Position numbers and translations under genes: made by a program. 64,000 nucleotides of DNA. Source: Hoeflea sp. (GTDB lineage Bacteria > Pseudomonadota > Alphaproteobacteria > Rhizobiales > Rhizobiaceae). The stretch covers positions 186,001 through 250,000 of the forward strand of contig JAHRFE010000029.1 of the NCBI GenBank assembly GCA_019084245.1, written 5' to 3'. This document shows, piece after piece, positions 55,939 through 64,000 of this stretch (the first letter of the stretch is position 1; the number at the start of each line of letters is the position of its first letter). The notes under the pieces were generated by a model, which had not been told where the DNA came from, searched no databases, and saw nothing but the letters and a program-made list of their open reading frames with translations.

Positions 55939-57603
55939 GTGTTGTACCGCGTCCAACCAGTGCTGATCTTTGCAGTGGTCACGTTTGTCGGTTTGCTCAC
56001 AGCTGCAGCGTCCTGGTACACCATTGACCACACCAATAAGATGAGCTTCTCGGCCATTGCCGAAAATGCTGTTCAGCGTCTGAGCGACCGGATCGACAGC
56101 CATATTCTGCTGGTCAAATCCACGGAGGCTTTCTTCGAAGCAACGGGCGAGGTGCCAAACGCCGCACAATTCAAGATATTTGTCGGGCATCTGCAGAAAA
56201 GCGAACAATTCAGAGGTGTCCAGGGCATCGGTTTTGCGCGCTATGTTCCGACTGGGCCGCAATCGGATGAAGTGATCGCGCGGGAGCTTGGTCAGAACTA
56301 CGGAATTGCCCGCGCCCCCTGGCCCGAAACCAGCGAGGAAGCCCGTGTCCCCATCGTTCTTATGGAGCCGCAAAGCAGCCGTAGTCTCGGGGCGCTCGGG
56401 TTCGACATGTACTCGAACCCGGTCCGCCGCGCGGCTATCCTGGCCGCGCTGACAGAAGAGCGTCTGCGCGCCTCGGGCACCGTGGAGCTGGTTCGGGAGA
56501 ATTCGAGCGACAGGCAGGCCGGCTTCGTGATGTACACTCCGTTCTTCGCCGCAGAGACCGGTCGTCCTGTCGGCTTTGTCTTCGCGCCGTTCCGGATCGG
56601 CGATCTGTTCGAATCGGCGCTCAGCCGGCTTCCCGTCCTGCCGGTTCACGTGACAGCCTGGGATGGGGAACCGGCCCAATCCAGCCGGATTTTTGAATCG
56701 TCGGGCGATCCTGAAAGCCGTTTTGGCATCGGGCAGAAAGTCAGGACCTCGCTGACAGTGGCAGGGCGCATCTGGACGCTCGAGATCCAGCCGTCCAAAT
56801 CCTACACTCCGCCGGTCGACCAGACCCGATCCTACATGCTGATGGTTGCCGCGGTGCTGCTGGCTGCGGCGCTGGCTGCATCTTCGCATTCCCAGCAACG
56901 GACGATTGAGGTCGGGGAGATCCTGCGCGAGGAGACGGAACGCGCGCTCACCGAGCGCGAGCTGCTGCTTCAGGAGATGAAGCACCGGATCAAGAACATG
57001 ATCGCCCGGGTCCTGGCGATTTCGCGGCAAACGGCGCGAGCCTCCGAAGGACTGCCCGAATTCACCCAATCCTTTTCCGCGCGGCTGCAAGCCATGGCGG
57101 CATCACAGGACCTTTTGGCCCGTACCGCATGGCAGGGCGCCGATCTTGAAACTCTGCTGGTTCAGGAGCTCAAGCAGCTCTTCGGCGATGATCCGATCGA
57201 GGACAAGTTCTCAGGCCCAAAAGTCGAGCTCAATGAAGCCGCGACACAGGCATTCGGGCTGGCGTTCCATGAACTGGCGACCAATGCCCTCAAATACGGT
57301 TCCGCCCGGTTCCCCGGTGGCGTGCTTGATATTGCATGGACCGTAACCTGGCAGCGCGGCAAGCAGACAGACCTGATCCTGACCTGGACTGAACGCAACG
57401 AAAAACCATTGGATGCACCCATGGCCGACGTACTTCCAGGCAAGGGCGGATTTGGAACCAGGCTGCTTGACGCCACCATCCGTGGTGAAATGGGTGGATC
57501 GATCTCTTCGATAAAAAGCGAATATGGCATCGATGTCACCATCAGCGTGCCATATGACCGGGTGACATCGCGTCCGAGCACCACCCGGCCTGCGAAAAAA
57601 TAA
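55939..57603 (+). CDS. HWE-family histidine kinase with CHASE sensor domain
   Basis: Membrane kinase of 554 residues from a GTG at 55939 (AAGAAGG eight bases upstream; an ATG at 55843 would add 32 residues). One helix near residues 6-28, a periplasmic CHASE domain (GIGFARYVPTGPQ, MEPQSSRSLGALGFDMYSNP), a second helix near 299-316, then the HWE motif LLLQEMKHRIKNMIARVLA with phospho-acceptor His349 and the ATPase region LAFHELATNALKYGSA. A likely stress sensor feeding PhyR. Confidence 0.87.
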   Translation: MLYRVQPVLIFAVVTFVGLLTAAASWYTIDHTNKMSFSAIAENAVQRLSDRIDSHILLVKSTEAFFEATGEVPNAAQFKIFVGHLQKSEQFRGVQGIGFARYVPTGPQSDEVIARELGQNYGIARAPWPETSEEARVPIVLMEPQSSRSLGALGFDMYSNPVRRAAILAALTEERLRASGTVELVRENSSDRQAGFVMYTPFFAAETGRPVGFVFAPFRIGDLFESALSRLPVLPVHVTAWDGEPAQSSRIFESSGDPESRFGIGQKVRTSLTVAGRIWTLEIQPSKSYTPPVDQTRSYMLMVAAVLLAAALAASSHSQQRTIEVGEILREETERALTERELLLQEMKHRIKNMIARVLAISRQTARASEGLPEFTQSFSARLQAMAASQDLLARTAWQGADLETLLVQELKQLFGDDPIEDKFSGPKVELNEAATQAFGLAFHELATNALKYGSARFPGGVLDIAWTVTWQRGKQTDLILTWTERNEKPLDAPMADVLPGKGGFGTRLLDATIRGEMGGSISSIKSEYGIDVTISVPYDRVTSRPSTTRPAKK

Positions 57604-57662
57604 CAGACCTGCAAACGGCCGATCCGGCGGTGAACCGATTGCATCTTAGTCGGCGGTCTGGC

Positions 57663-57687
57663 GGAACCATAAGCGCGTTCCGGCATT
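57663..57687 (+). promoter_or_regulatory. weak EcfG-like promoter of the AI-2E transporter gene
   Basis: GGAAC at 57663-57667, 16 bases, CATT at 57684-57687. One base differs from the CGTT form, as in the nepR promoter. It lies 25 bases before the ATG. Confidence 0.4.
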
Positions 57688-57712
57688 GTCCCTGATTGAT
57701 AGGGGTAACCGG

Positions 57713-58834
57713 ATGAGACACAAGTACCGACTGGAACCGCCAGTGGTTCGGATCGCTGCGAGGTCCGGTATGGACGCCAACCTGCAATCTTTCTCGCGGA
57801 TCGCCATCATCGTGATTGGCCTGGTCGTGGCCTTCGCGGGCCTGGATCAGGCCCAGCCGCTGCTTGCACCCATTTCGCTCGCCATTGTTACCGGCTTGAT
57901 GGCGTCGCCCGTCGCTGCGGCGCTCGAACGGTTCATGCCGCCGGCGCTGTCTGCGGCCATCGTCGTGCTGTTGTTTCTGGGATTGATTGCGTCTGCACTC
58001 ACCCTGTTTTCCATGCCATTGTCGATCTGGATGGACCGGTTGCCGGAAATCTGGCAGGAATTGCAGCGTCACTTGCTGGATTGGCGGACCGTCATCGACA
58101 CTCTTGGCGGTGTTCAGGAACAGATCCGCTCGATATCCGGCGGAGAGGCCGCGATGAAGGTCGAGATCGAGGACAGCTCGGCGGTTGAGGATATCGCCAC
58201 GCTTGCCCCGGCGCTGATGGCGCAGATCATTCTGTTCCTGGCGAGCCTTTATTTCTTCCTCGCCACCCGCCATTCCTTGCGCGCCAGCATCCTGTCCCTG
58301 TGCTTCAGCCGCCGCTCGCGGCTTCGCACCGCCCGGATGTTCCGTGACACCGAGTGGTTCGTGTCACGATACCTGCTGTCTATTACCGTCATCAATGCAG
58401 GTCTCGGGATCGCCACCACTGTCGCGATGTGGCTTCTTGGCGTGCCGCAGCCCTATCTCTGGGGCATGCTGGCCTTCATCCTCAACTATGTCGTCTATAT
58501 CGGTCCCGCGGTCATGGCCGGGATCCTGCTGGGTGTGGGCCTGGCCACCTGGGATTCGCCACCGGCGATCTTCCTGCCCGTGGCGGCCTTTCTCTCTCTC
58601 AACATGATCGAAGCCCAGTTCGTCACTCCCCAGGTGATCGGCCGCTCGGTCACGCTCAGCCCGTTTCTGGTGTTCCTGTCACTGGCTTTCTGGATCTGGC
58701 TGTGGGGCCCGATCGGCGGATTGCTTGCGGTTCCGTTTTTGCTCATCGGCCATGCAGTGATGCGCAATTCGCTTCTGCTGAACCCGTCAAGACCAAATCT
58801 GAACCGTCGTGACGCGATCTCACCGACACGATAA
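57713..58834 (+). CDS. AI-2E (PerM/TqsA) family transporter
   Basis: Membrane protein of 373 residues with about eight helices. Family features are APISLAIVTGLMASPVAAALE near the start, AFILNYVVYIGPAVMAGILLG and the AQFVTPQVIGRSVTLSPFLVF region (shortened). The family exports signals or ions in several bacteria; the substrate here is unknown. The ATG at 57713 follows AGGGG; an in-frame TTG at 57686 is less likely. Confidence 0.88.
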   Translation: MRHKYRLEPPVVRIAARSGMDANLQSFSRIAIIVIGLVVAFAGLDQAQPLLAPISLAIVTGLMASPVAAALERFMPPALSAAIVVLLFLGLIASALTLFSMPLSIWMDRLPEIWQELQRHLLDWRTVIDTLGGVQEQIRSISGGEAAMKVEIEDSSAVEDIATLAPALMAQIILFLASLYFFLATRHSLRASILSLCFSRRSRLRTARMFRDTEWFVSRYLLSITVINAGLGIATTVAMWLLGVPQPYLWGMLAFILNYVVYIGPAVMAGILLGVGLATWDSPPAIFLPVAAFLSLNMIEAQFVTPQVIGRSVTLSPFLVFLSLAFWIWLWGPIGGLLAVPFLLIGHAVMRNSLLLNPSRPNLNRRDAISPTR

Positions 58835-58855
58835 CCAAAAAAAACTGCGTCTAGA

Positions 58856-58880
58856 GGAACCAAGAGCAGGGGCAAGCGTT
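58856..58880 (+). promoter_or_regulatory. EcfG promoter of the PRC-barrel gene
   Basis: GGAAC at 58856-58860, 16 bases, CGTT at 58877-58880. The leader before the ATG is about 80 bases. Confidence 0.82.
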
Positions 58881-58969
58881 TCTGTCCTGTAACCGCCGCC
58901 GAGCCAGCCCCGCGCTCTCACACACGGACCGGCCCGGCGCACACCTTTCGATGCAAAGAGGAATTTACC

Positions 58970-59953
58970 ATGTTTAAGATGCTTTTGGCCAGCACGGCCT
59001 TGACCGCACTTGTGACCACGTCGGCTTTCGCCCAGACGGCCCCGGCGACACCGGACACGAATGCAGCGACAACCACCACTGAAACCTCCCCAACCGCCAC
59101 GGCAGATGCCACCGGCGCCATGCACGGCGCAACGCTTGCGAGCGATCTCATCGGCGCCAACGTCTATGAATCGTCTGCTCAGGACGCAGCTTCGATTGGC
59201 GAGATCAACGACATCGTCGTCAGCCCTGAAGGCGAAGTTTCGTCCGTCATTGTCGGCGTCGGCGGCTTCCTCGGAATCGGCGAAAAGGATGTCGAAGTCG
59301 AGTACAGCACCATTGAATGGGCCGACCGCGACGGCCAGCGCTGGATTGTTGCGAACATGACCCGCGAGCAGCTTGAAGCCGCTCCGGCCTTCGATCGCAC
59401 CAATATCTACACCGAAGCCCAGTCGCAGCCGGAAGGCATGGACGCCAATCAGAACATGACGGCGACTGACAACAACATGGCGCCCGGAACCGACACGACC
59501 ATGGCGCCTGGCACCGACCAGACAGCCGGACAGACGACAGCGGAACGGGTTCAGGACGGCACCAGCGCCGTTGCACCCGCCGAAGAGCAGGCCCAGGTCA
59601 TTGATCGCATGACGATGACTGAAGTGGGCACTGGCGACTATACTGCCGATGACCTGACCGGTCGCACTGTCTATGGCGCCAATGACGAAAACATTGGTGA
59701 AGTCGGCGACGTGCTGATCAGCGCCGACAACCAGATCGAAGGCTTCGTCATCAATGTTGGCGGCTTCCTGGGCATGGGTGAAAAGGAAGTGGCGGTTTCG
59801 CCGGAGAACCTTGACATCCGCGCCGACGCTGATGGCGGGCTGATTGTCTTCACGCCGTTCACCAAGGAACAGCTGGAAGCACAGCCGGAATATTCCGAAG
59901 AAACATGGGCCTCAGACCGCGATTCCGTGATCATGATGGCGCCGGTTCGCTAA
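58970..59953 (+). CDS. exported protein with two PRC-barrel domains
   Basis: Periplasmic or envelope protein of 327 residues. The signal peptide is MFKMLLASTALTALVTTSAFAQ. Two PRC-barrel domains follow, about 57-120 and 222-285, each with the same GVGGFLGIGEKDVEV / NVGGFLGMGEKEVAV strand. Between them is a Met/Ala/Pro/Gly/Thr-rich linker with two MAPGTD units. Function unknown; such genes are widespread stress-response members in rhizobia. It has an EcfG promoter and its own terminator. Confidence 0.88.
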   Translation: MFKMLLASTALTALVTTSAFAQTAPATPDTNAATTTTETSPTATADATGAMHGATLASDLIGANVYESSAQDAASIGEINDIVVSPEGEVSSVIVGVGGFLGIGEKDVEVEYSTIEWADRDGQRWIVANMTREQLEAAPAFDRTNIYTEAQSQPEGMDANQNMTATDNNMAPGTDTTMAPGTDQTAGQTTAERVQDGTSAVAPAEEQAQVIDRMTMTEVGTGDYTADDLTGRTVYGANDENIGEVGDVLISADNQIEGFVINVGGFLGMGEKEVAVSPENLDIRADADGGLIVFTPFTKEQLEAQPEYSEETWASDRDSVIMMAPVR

Positions 59954-59978
59954 GCCAGGCAATGCCGAAATGAAAGAT

Positions 59979-60012
59979 GGCCGTCGGAGAAATCCGGCGG
60001 TCATTTTATTTT
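59979..60012 (+). terminator. rho-independent terminator of the PRC-barrel gene
   Basis: GGCCGTCGG / CCGGCGGTC stem (59979-59987 and 59994-60002, two G-T pairs) with a 6-base loop, followed by ATTTTATTTT. Confidence 0.75.
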
Positions 60013-60033
60013 GGAAAAATCGATGGATCGCCC

Positions 60034-60058
60034 GGAACCTATTCGGGCGTCATGCGTT
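60034..60058 (+). promoter_or_regulatory. EcfG promoter of the DUF883-holin-dps group
   Basis: GGAAC at 60034-60038, 16 bases, CGTT at 60055-60058, 31 bases before the DUF883 ATG. The next three genes have no gap larger than 45 bases, so this promoter may serve all four. Confidence 0.82.
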
Positions 60059-60089
60059 GGTGACGTGAAATCAAGCAAGGAGATTCAAC

Positions 60090-60401
60090 ATGGCTTCAAC
60101 AAATAAATCGCATTCGATTGATGAGATTGCGGAACGCACAGCGAAAATCCGGGAAGATTTGGCAGCTCTTGGAGAAGCCCTTGCCGGCGCTGGCGCAATG
60201 CAGGCAGGCGTTGCCCGGGACGCTGCGGAAAAGCGCGTCGAGGAGGTGCTGCACAGCGGCCAAAAGCTTGTTTCCGAAATGTCCGGCCAGTTTTCGAGCG
60301 CCGAAAAGAAAGTCGTCGCCAATGTGCGCGAACATCCGCTGCAGTCGCTCGGCATCGCTGTTGCAGCCGGTTTCCTGGCCGCCTTGCTGATGCGCAGGTA
60401 G
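60090..60401 (+). CDS. DUF883 (ElaB/YqjD-like) membrane-anchored protein
   Basis: Product of 103 residues: a long amphipathic helix (VARDAAEKRVEEVLHSGQKL, shortened) and a single C-terminal membrane helix LGIAVAAGFLAALLMRR, the DUF883 layout. The E. coli relatives YqjD/ElaB are stationary-phase, ribosome-binding membrane proteins. It is followed after 7 bases by the holin-like gene, as yqjD is by yqjE. Confidence 0.87.
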   Translation: MASTNKSHSIDEIAERTAKIREDLAALGEALAGAGAMQAGVARDAAEKRVEEVLHSGQKLVSEMSGQFSSAEKKVVANVREHPLQSLGIAVAAGFLAALLMRR

Positions 60402-60408
60402 GACCAGC

Positions 60409-60822
60409 ATGTTTTCGGCTTTTCCCCTGACCAGCCTTGTCTCGGCCTTTGCCGGCGCCAAGGCGCGCCAGATCAAGCGGGATGCCGCGTTGTTCGCGAT
60501 CGTTGCCTTGATGGTGGTGTTGGCAAGCATCTCGCTGATGGGGGCCTTTGCAGCCTTCGTCGCTCAGACCCATGGCATCGTCATCGGCCTGCTGTCCGCA
60601 GCGGCGCTTGCGACCTTCCTGGGATTGGTCGCGATCACTGTCCGGGCCGTGTTGCACAGGAGAGCCTTGCGGCGCCAGCGATTGGCTACGACCAGTGCCG
60701 CATCGGTACTGGCCGTGTCGACGGCGTCGAACCTGATCGCCCAGAACAAAACCATGGCCATCGCCGCCGGTGTCGTGATCGGCGTGATAGCGGGCTCCCT
60801 CGTCCGCTCAGGCCGCAGTTGA
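60409..60822 (+). CDS. holin-superfamily (YqjE-like) membrane protein
   Basis: Product of 137 residues with two adjacent membrane helices (ALFAIVALMVVLASISLMGA and the IVIGLLSAAALATFLGLV stretch), then a basic segment and a third hydrophobic stretch. The arrangement behind a DUF883 gene matches YqjE-like proteins, which look like phage holins but are host stress proteins. It is not linked to the phage-like element. Confidence 0.75.
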   Translation: MFSAFPLTSLVSAFAGAKARQIKRDAALFAIVALMVVLASISLMGAFAAFVAQTHGIVIGLLSAAALATFLGLVAITVRAVLHRRALRRQRLATTSAASVLAVSTASNLIAQNKTMAIAAGVVIGVIAGSLVRSGRS

Positions 60823-60844
60823 AGTCCAAAAAGGAGCATCAAAG

Positions 60845-61078
60845 ATGCCCACACCGAAAGATCCCACAAAAGTTCGCCAGGGCCAGCTTGGTAAGCAGGT
60901 TCTCGTAATCCTGGTTGTCAGCCTGACGCTGGCACTGGTGGCCGGATGGGTCCTCTGGGGCGTCTTCGCCAATGATGAGGGCACGATCCCGCAGGCTTTC
61001 TCAGTTCCTTCGGAACAGCCGGCGATGTCTGAGCCCTCGACACCGCCTGTACTCTCGGCCTCCTCCGGGTCCGACTGA
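60845..61078 (+). CDS. small single-span membrane protein, 77 residues
   Basis: Basic N-terminus, one membrane helix (VLVILVVSLTLALVAGWVLWGVF) and a Ser/Pro-rich tail, probably in the periplasm. No family recognised. AAAGGAG precedes the ATG. It sits between the holin-like gene and dps. Confidence 0.65.
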   Translation: MPTPKDPTKVRQGQLGKQVLVILVVSLTLALVAGWVLWGVFANDEGTIPQAFSVPSEQPAMSEPSTPPVLSASSGSD

Positions 61079-61123
61079 GCACATCCGCGTATTTCCGCAA
61101 GATTGAATCAAGAGGTAGATCCC

Positions 61124-61639
61124 ATGAGCAAGTCAGCAATCGCCAGTCTTTCTCCCGAAACGTCCAAAGACACCCTCCATACCGGTCTCAAGGCAGATTA
61201 CCGCAAGGCCATTTCCGGCGATCTCTCGGACATTCTGGCCGCGACCTACCGCCTGACGATCAAGAGCCACGTGTATCACTGGAATGTGGTTGGTCCTATC
61301 TTCAAGCCGATCCACGACCTGACCGAAGAGCACTACAATGCTCTGTTTGCGGCGACCGACGTCATCGCCGAACGGATCCGCGCGCTGGGTCACCTGGCTC
61401 CGGTCAGCTTCGGAATGACCAAGTCCTTCGCGCCCACCAAGTCCGATGTCGATCACGCCTCGGCGCATGACATGGTGTCTGATCTGATTTCAGAGCACGA
61501 GCAGGCCGTGCGCGACATGCGCATCGCAGCCGCAAAGGCCGGCGAGAATGACGACATGGTCACCGAAGACATGCTGACCGAGCGTCTGGGCTTCCATGAA
61601 AAGGCGCTGTGGATGCTCCGCGCCATTGTCGCGGAATAA
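61124..61639 (+). CDS. dps: Dps, DNA-binding ferritin-like protein
   Basis: Dodecameric iron-storing, DNA-protecting protein of 171 residues made under starvation and oxidative stress. Ferroxidase residues are in VYHWNVVG and FKPIHDLTEEHYNALFAATDVIAERI (shortened), the conserved intersubunit pair. The ATG at 61124 has AGAGGT upstream. It closes the stress island and could be co-transcribed from the DUF883 promoter. Confidence 0.94.
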   Translation: MSKSAIASLSPETSKDTLHTGLKADYRKAISGDLSDILAATYRLTIKSHVYHWNVVGPIFKPIHDLTEEHYNALFAATDVIAERIRALGHLAPVSFGMTKSFAPTKSDVDHASAHDMVSDLISEHEQAVRDMRIAAAKAGENDDMVTEDMLTERLGFHEKALWMLRAIVAE

Positions 61640-61702
61640 CACGGTTTCCTTGGTTTGAGACGCTTCCCCGGGCGTGCTCGAACAAGCCTGACTTCAACAC
61701 AT

Positions 61703-61748
61703 TTCGGCGCTGCCTGTGATTTTCGACAAGCGGCGCCGAATTCGTTTT
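61703..61748 (+). terminator. possible terminator of dps
   Basis: TTCGGCGC / GCGCCGAA (61703-61710 and 61733-61740) with a long 22-base loop, followed by TTCGTTTT. Weaker than the others because of the loop. Confidence 0.45.
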
Positions 61749-61773
61749 GCCCGCGCTTCGGGCGCCTCGCGCG

Positions 61774-62562
61774 TCATGACTTCGGCCGCGGACGTTCGCG
61801 CAGGGCGGCCCGCTCCAGCATGTATCTTGCCGCTTCGCCCATGTGCTCGCGCATGATCTCGCGCGCCCGCTCCGCGTCACCGGCCTTGATGGCGCGGAGC
61901 AGTCGGACCTGGTAGTTGAGGCCCGTTTCGCGCAGGCCGGGATTGGACAGATGATAGATCTCGCGGCACACCGTCAGGTCACGCAGCAGGCTCAGCAGGA
62001 AGACGGCGACAAAGCCCATCACCCGGTTTGGGCTGTTGCGGGCAAGCTCGGCATGGAAATCGAGCTCGGCCAGACGCTGGCGATATTCCTCTTCCCCGGA
62101 CTCCGGCTCAGCCTCATAGAGGCGGATCGTATCCTGCAGCGCCTTGAAGGAATCGGTGGACATCGGGCCCGTTGCAGCCGATGCAGCAAGCTCCGGCTCG
62201 ATCAGCATGCGTATCTGATAGATGTCGGCGATCGTCGGCGGCGAAAACAGGAACAGGTTGTCGAGCATGCGGAGCGCGTTTTCCGGCGCGATCGCCGCGA
62301 CGAACGCCCCTCCGCCCGGCCCGGTCCTAGTGGTGACCAGCCCCTGGAATTCCAGCAGCTTCAATGCCTCGCGCAGGGTGCCGCGCGACACCTTGAGCGT
62401 ATCCGGGTCGAGCCAGTCCGCCGGCACACGATCGCCCGGAGCAAGGGCCGTTTCCATGATCCTGTCGCGAATCTTGTCGGCGGTGATATCGGGGCGTTTG
62501 CGCTTCCTTGCCGCCGGCGGCACCACGGGCGTTATGTTTGACCTGTCCGACATGTCTGCCAT
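61774..62562 (-). CDS. GntR/FadR family transcriptional regulator
   Basis: Regulator of 262 residues. The winged HTH is seen in ITADKIRDRIMETALAPGDRVPADWL and LKVSRGTLREALKLLEFQGLV (shortened), followed by a helical FCD effector domain with DFHAELARNSPNRV. It lies seven bases after the ABC ATPase gene and likely controls that dipeptide/oligopeptide transporter. Confidence 0.88.
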   Translation of the reverse strand: MADMSDRSNITPVVPPAARKRKRPDITADKIRDRIMETALAPGDRVPADWLDPDTLKVSRGTLREALKLLEFQGLVTTRTGPGGGAFVAAIAPENALRMLDNLFLFSPPTIADIYQIRMLIEPELAASAATGPMSTDSFKALQDTIRLYEAEPESGEEEYRQRLAELDFHAELARNSPNRVMGFVAVFLLSLLRDLTVCREIYHLSNPGLRETGLNYQVRLLRAIKAGDAERAREIMREHMGEAARYMLERAALRERPRPKS

Positions 62563-62568
62563 TCCGGC

Positions 62569-63552
62569 CTATCGCCTCTCATGGGGATGAAAACACGCCG
62601 CCCGTTGGCTGTCGTCGCCGGCGACCGCTTCAAGCTGCGGGATCTTCGCATTACACACATCCGTGCCGCGAGGGCAACGGGCATGGAAGGCGCAGCCGGG
62701 GGGCGGATTGTAGGGATCTGGAAGTTCAGTGTTGGCGTCTTCGGAAACCAGGGCCTTGCGTCCGGGCGCGGGCGCCGATTGCAGCAGCAGATGGGTGTAG
62801 GGATGGCGCGGGCGGCGGAACACGGAGCGCGCCGGGCCGATCTCGACGATCCTGCCGAAATACATCACCGCAACACGGTCGCTCACACTTTCGACGACGG
62901 AAAGATCGTGGCTGATGAACACATAGGTCAGGCCGAAACGGTCCTTCAGCCCGTCGAGAATATTGAGCACCTGCGCCTGCACCGAGACATCGAGCGCCGA
63001 GACCGGCTCATCCAGCACGATCAGCTTCGGATCAGCCGCCAGCGCGCGGGCGATGCCGATGCGCTGGGCCTGGCCGCCGGAGAATTCATGCGGGTAGCGG
63101 TCCAGGAACTCCGGCGCAAGATTGACCGCGTCCATCAGTTCCGACAGCCGCGCCGCGCGCGCCTGCTTGTTGAGGCCGAGCAGATGGATCAGCGGCGCTT
63201 CGAGGATGGTGCGGATGGTCTTGCGCGGGTTGAGCGAGGCGACCGGATCCTGAAACACATACTGCACCTCGCGCGACAGCCGCCGCAGATCCTTGCCCGC
63301 TTCCGCGACCAGATCGCGTCCATCAAAGACGATGCGCCCGGCGGTCGGCGCATCGAGGCCGACAATCATGCGCGCAAGCGTCGACTTGCCACAGCCGGAT
63401 TCTCCGACCACACCGAGCGTCTCGCCGCGCCGGACTTCGATGGTCACGTCCTGGACGGCATGGACGGCAGGCCTGGGCCGGCCGAACAGGGTGCGGCCGC
63501 CGCCAAAAACCTTCTCCGCCTGTTCGATCGACAGCAGCGGCGCGTCAGTCAT
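62569..63552 (-). CDS. dipeptide/oligopeptide ABC transporter ATPase, DppF/OppF type
   Basis: ATPase of 327 residues. Walker [12 protein letters not shown], signature [16 protein letters not shown], Walker [14 protein letters not shown], switch FISHDLSV. The C-terminal oligopeptide-family extension ([13 protein letters not shown] with cysteines) is typical of peptide importers. The ATG at 63552 overlaps the next gene's stop by eight bases. Confidence 0.92.
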   Translation of the reverse strand: MTDAPLLSIEQAEKVFGGGRTLFGRPRPAVHAVQDVTIEVRRGETLGVVGESGCGKSTLARMIVGLDAPTAGRIVFDGRDLVAEAGKDLRRLSREVQYVFQDPVASLNPRKTIRTILEAPLIHLLGLNKQARAARLSELMDAVNLAPEFLDRYPHEFSGGQAQRIGIARALAADPKLIVLDEPVSALDVSVQAQVLNILDGLKDRFGLTYVFISHDLSVVESVSDRVAVMYFGRIVEIGPARSVFRRPRHPYTHLLLQSAPAPGRKALVSEDANTELPDPYNPPPGCAFHARCPRGTDVCNAKIPQLEAVAGDDSQRAACFHPHERR

Positions 63553-64000
63553 GGCCTGCCTCCGCGATGAGCGGGTGGATGCAGCGCACCGCCCTGCCCT
63601 CACCGAATTCGAAGAGCGGGATTGGGGCTGCGCGGCAATCGTCCTGCGCCCGCGGACAGCGCGCGGCAAACCGGCAGCCCACCGGCAGGTTGTTGACCAC
63701 CGGCGGCCGGCCCTCGATCGCGTCGAGCCGGCGCTCGGTCTGGCCGAGCACCGGCACGCAGTCGATCAGCTTGGCGGTGTAGGGATGCGCCGGCGTGTTC
63801 AGGATCTCCTCGGTCGTGCCGGTTTCGACGAATTGCCCCGCATACATCACCGCGACGCGGTCGCAGATGGTCGAGACAACGCCAAAATCATGGGTGATGA
63901 ACAGGATGCCGGTGTTCTTTTCCCTGCGCAGCGTGTCGAGCAGCGCCAGCACCTGCGCCTGCACCGTGACATCGAGCGCGGTGGTGGGTTCATCGGCGAT
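63545..64000 (-). CDS. dipeptide/oligopeptide ABC transporter ATPase, DppD/OppD type (cut by window end)
   Basis: C-terminal part of the partner ATPase. The frame is open to 64000 and reads [17 protein letters not shown] (Walker B and D-loop) at the edge, then [24 protein letters not shown] and the Cys-containing [14 protein letters not shown] extension. The N-terminal half, permeases and binding protein lie outside the window. Confidence 0.9.
   Translation of the reverse strand: MADEPTTALDVTVQAQVLALLDTLRREKNTGILFITHDFGVVSTICDRVAVMYAGQFVETGTTEEILNTPAHPYTAKLIDCVPVLGQTERRLDAIEGRPPVVNNLPVGCRFAARCPRAQDDCRAAPIPLFEFGEGRAVRCIHPLIAEAGHD

Noticed and set aside
60409-60822. Holin-like gene as evidence of a second prophage
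   Set aside because: It follows a DUF883 gene under an EcfG promoter, the normal context of host YqjE-like proteins.

Overview
The window is high-GC chromosomal DNA from an alphaproteobacterium, most likely of the Hyphomicrobiales (Rhizobiaceae/Phyllobacteriaceae type). The reasons are the NepR-EcfG-PhyR general stress response locus with HWE-family histidine kinases, DUF1127 and PRC-barrel proteins, a plant-type glutamate-cysteine ligase and tightly overlapping operons. This assignment is by gene content only; no 16S gene is present.

Layout. (1) 1-14,500 is core genome: LysE-type exporter (cut by the window edge), rsmE, gshA, DUF937 and DUF1127 proteins, two regulators/enzymes, guaB, a Tat-exported metallo-beta-lactamase-fold protein, a DHA2 drug exporter, and the rlmE-ppx pair. 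(2) 14,518-14,591 is tRNA-Gln(CTG). Its 3' half is repeated as a 45-bp direct repeat at 31,295-31,339, and the two copies bound a 16.8-kb integrated element. The element has a tyrosine integrase beside the right end, an Arc-type repressor with three palindromic operators, and a ten-gene leftward early operon. It also has a full HK97-type head and packaging operon (portal, protease, capsid, connector, gp10, DUF3168, head closure, TerS, TerL) and a lone rightward tape-measure-like gene. I see no tail tube, baseplate or lysis genes, so it is either a decayed prophage or a head-forming satellite resembling capsid-forming PICIs. Two further genes at its left end encode a retropepsin-like protein and a five-unit zinc-ribbon protein. 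(3) 31,611-45,054 is a catabolic locus. It holds a TfdB-type flavin hydroxylase, two intradiol dioxygenases, maleylacetate reductase, a VOC-fold dioxygenase, an esterase, a second Fe-alcohol dehydrogenase, a LysR regulator and a five-gene branched-chain-type ABC importer. Together they fit uptake of a phenolic compound, hydroxylation, ring cleavage to maleylacetate and reduction to 3-oxoadipate. (4) 45,226-48,572 holds a filamentous adhesin that appears to have lost its 3' part, fused to the 3' remnant of an alpha/beta hydrolase. (5) 48,888-50,285 is fumC. (6) 50,325-61,639 is a general stress response island. The regulators ecfG, nepR and phyR are followed by two HWE kinases and small stress genes (DUF1328, DUF2383, CsbD, PRC-barrel, DUF883, holin-like, Dps). 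Six sites read GGAAC-N16-CGTT exactly, the EcfG promoter form. (7) 61,774-64,000 is a GntR regulator and two ATPases of a dipeptide/oligopeptide ABC importer, the second cut by the window end.

The most unusual items are the head-only element with its regulatory DNA, the retropepsin-like and zinc-ribbon proteins, the first intradiol dioxygenase lacking one iron-ligand histidine, and the density of EcfG promoters.
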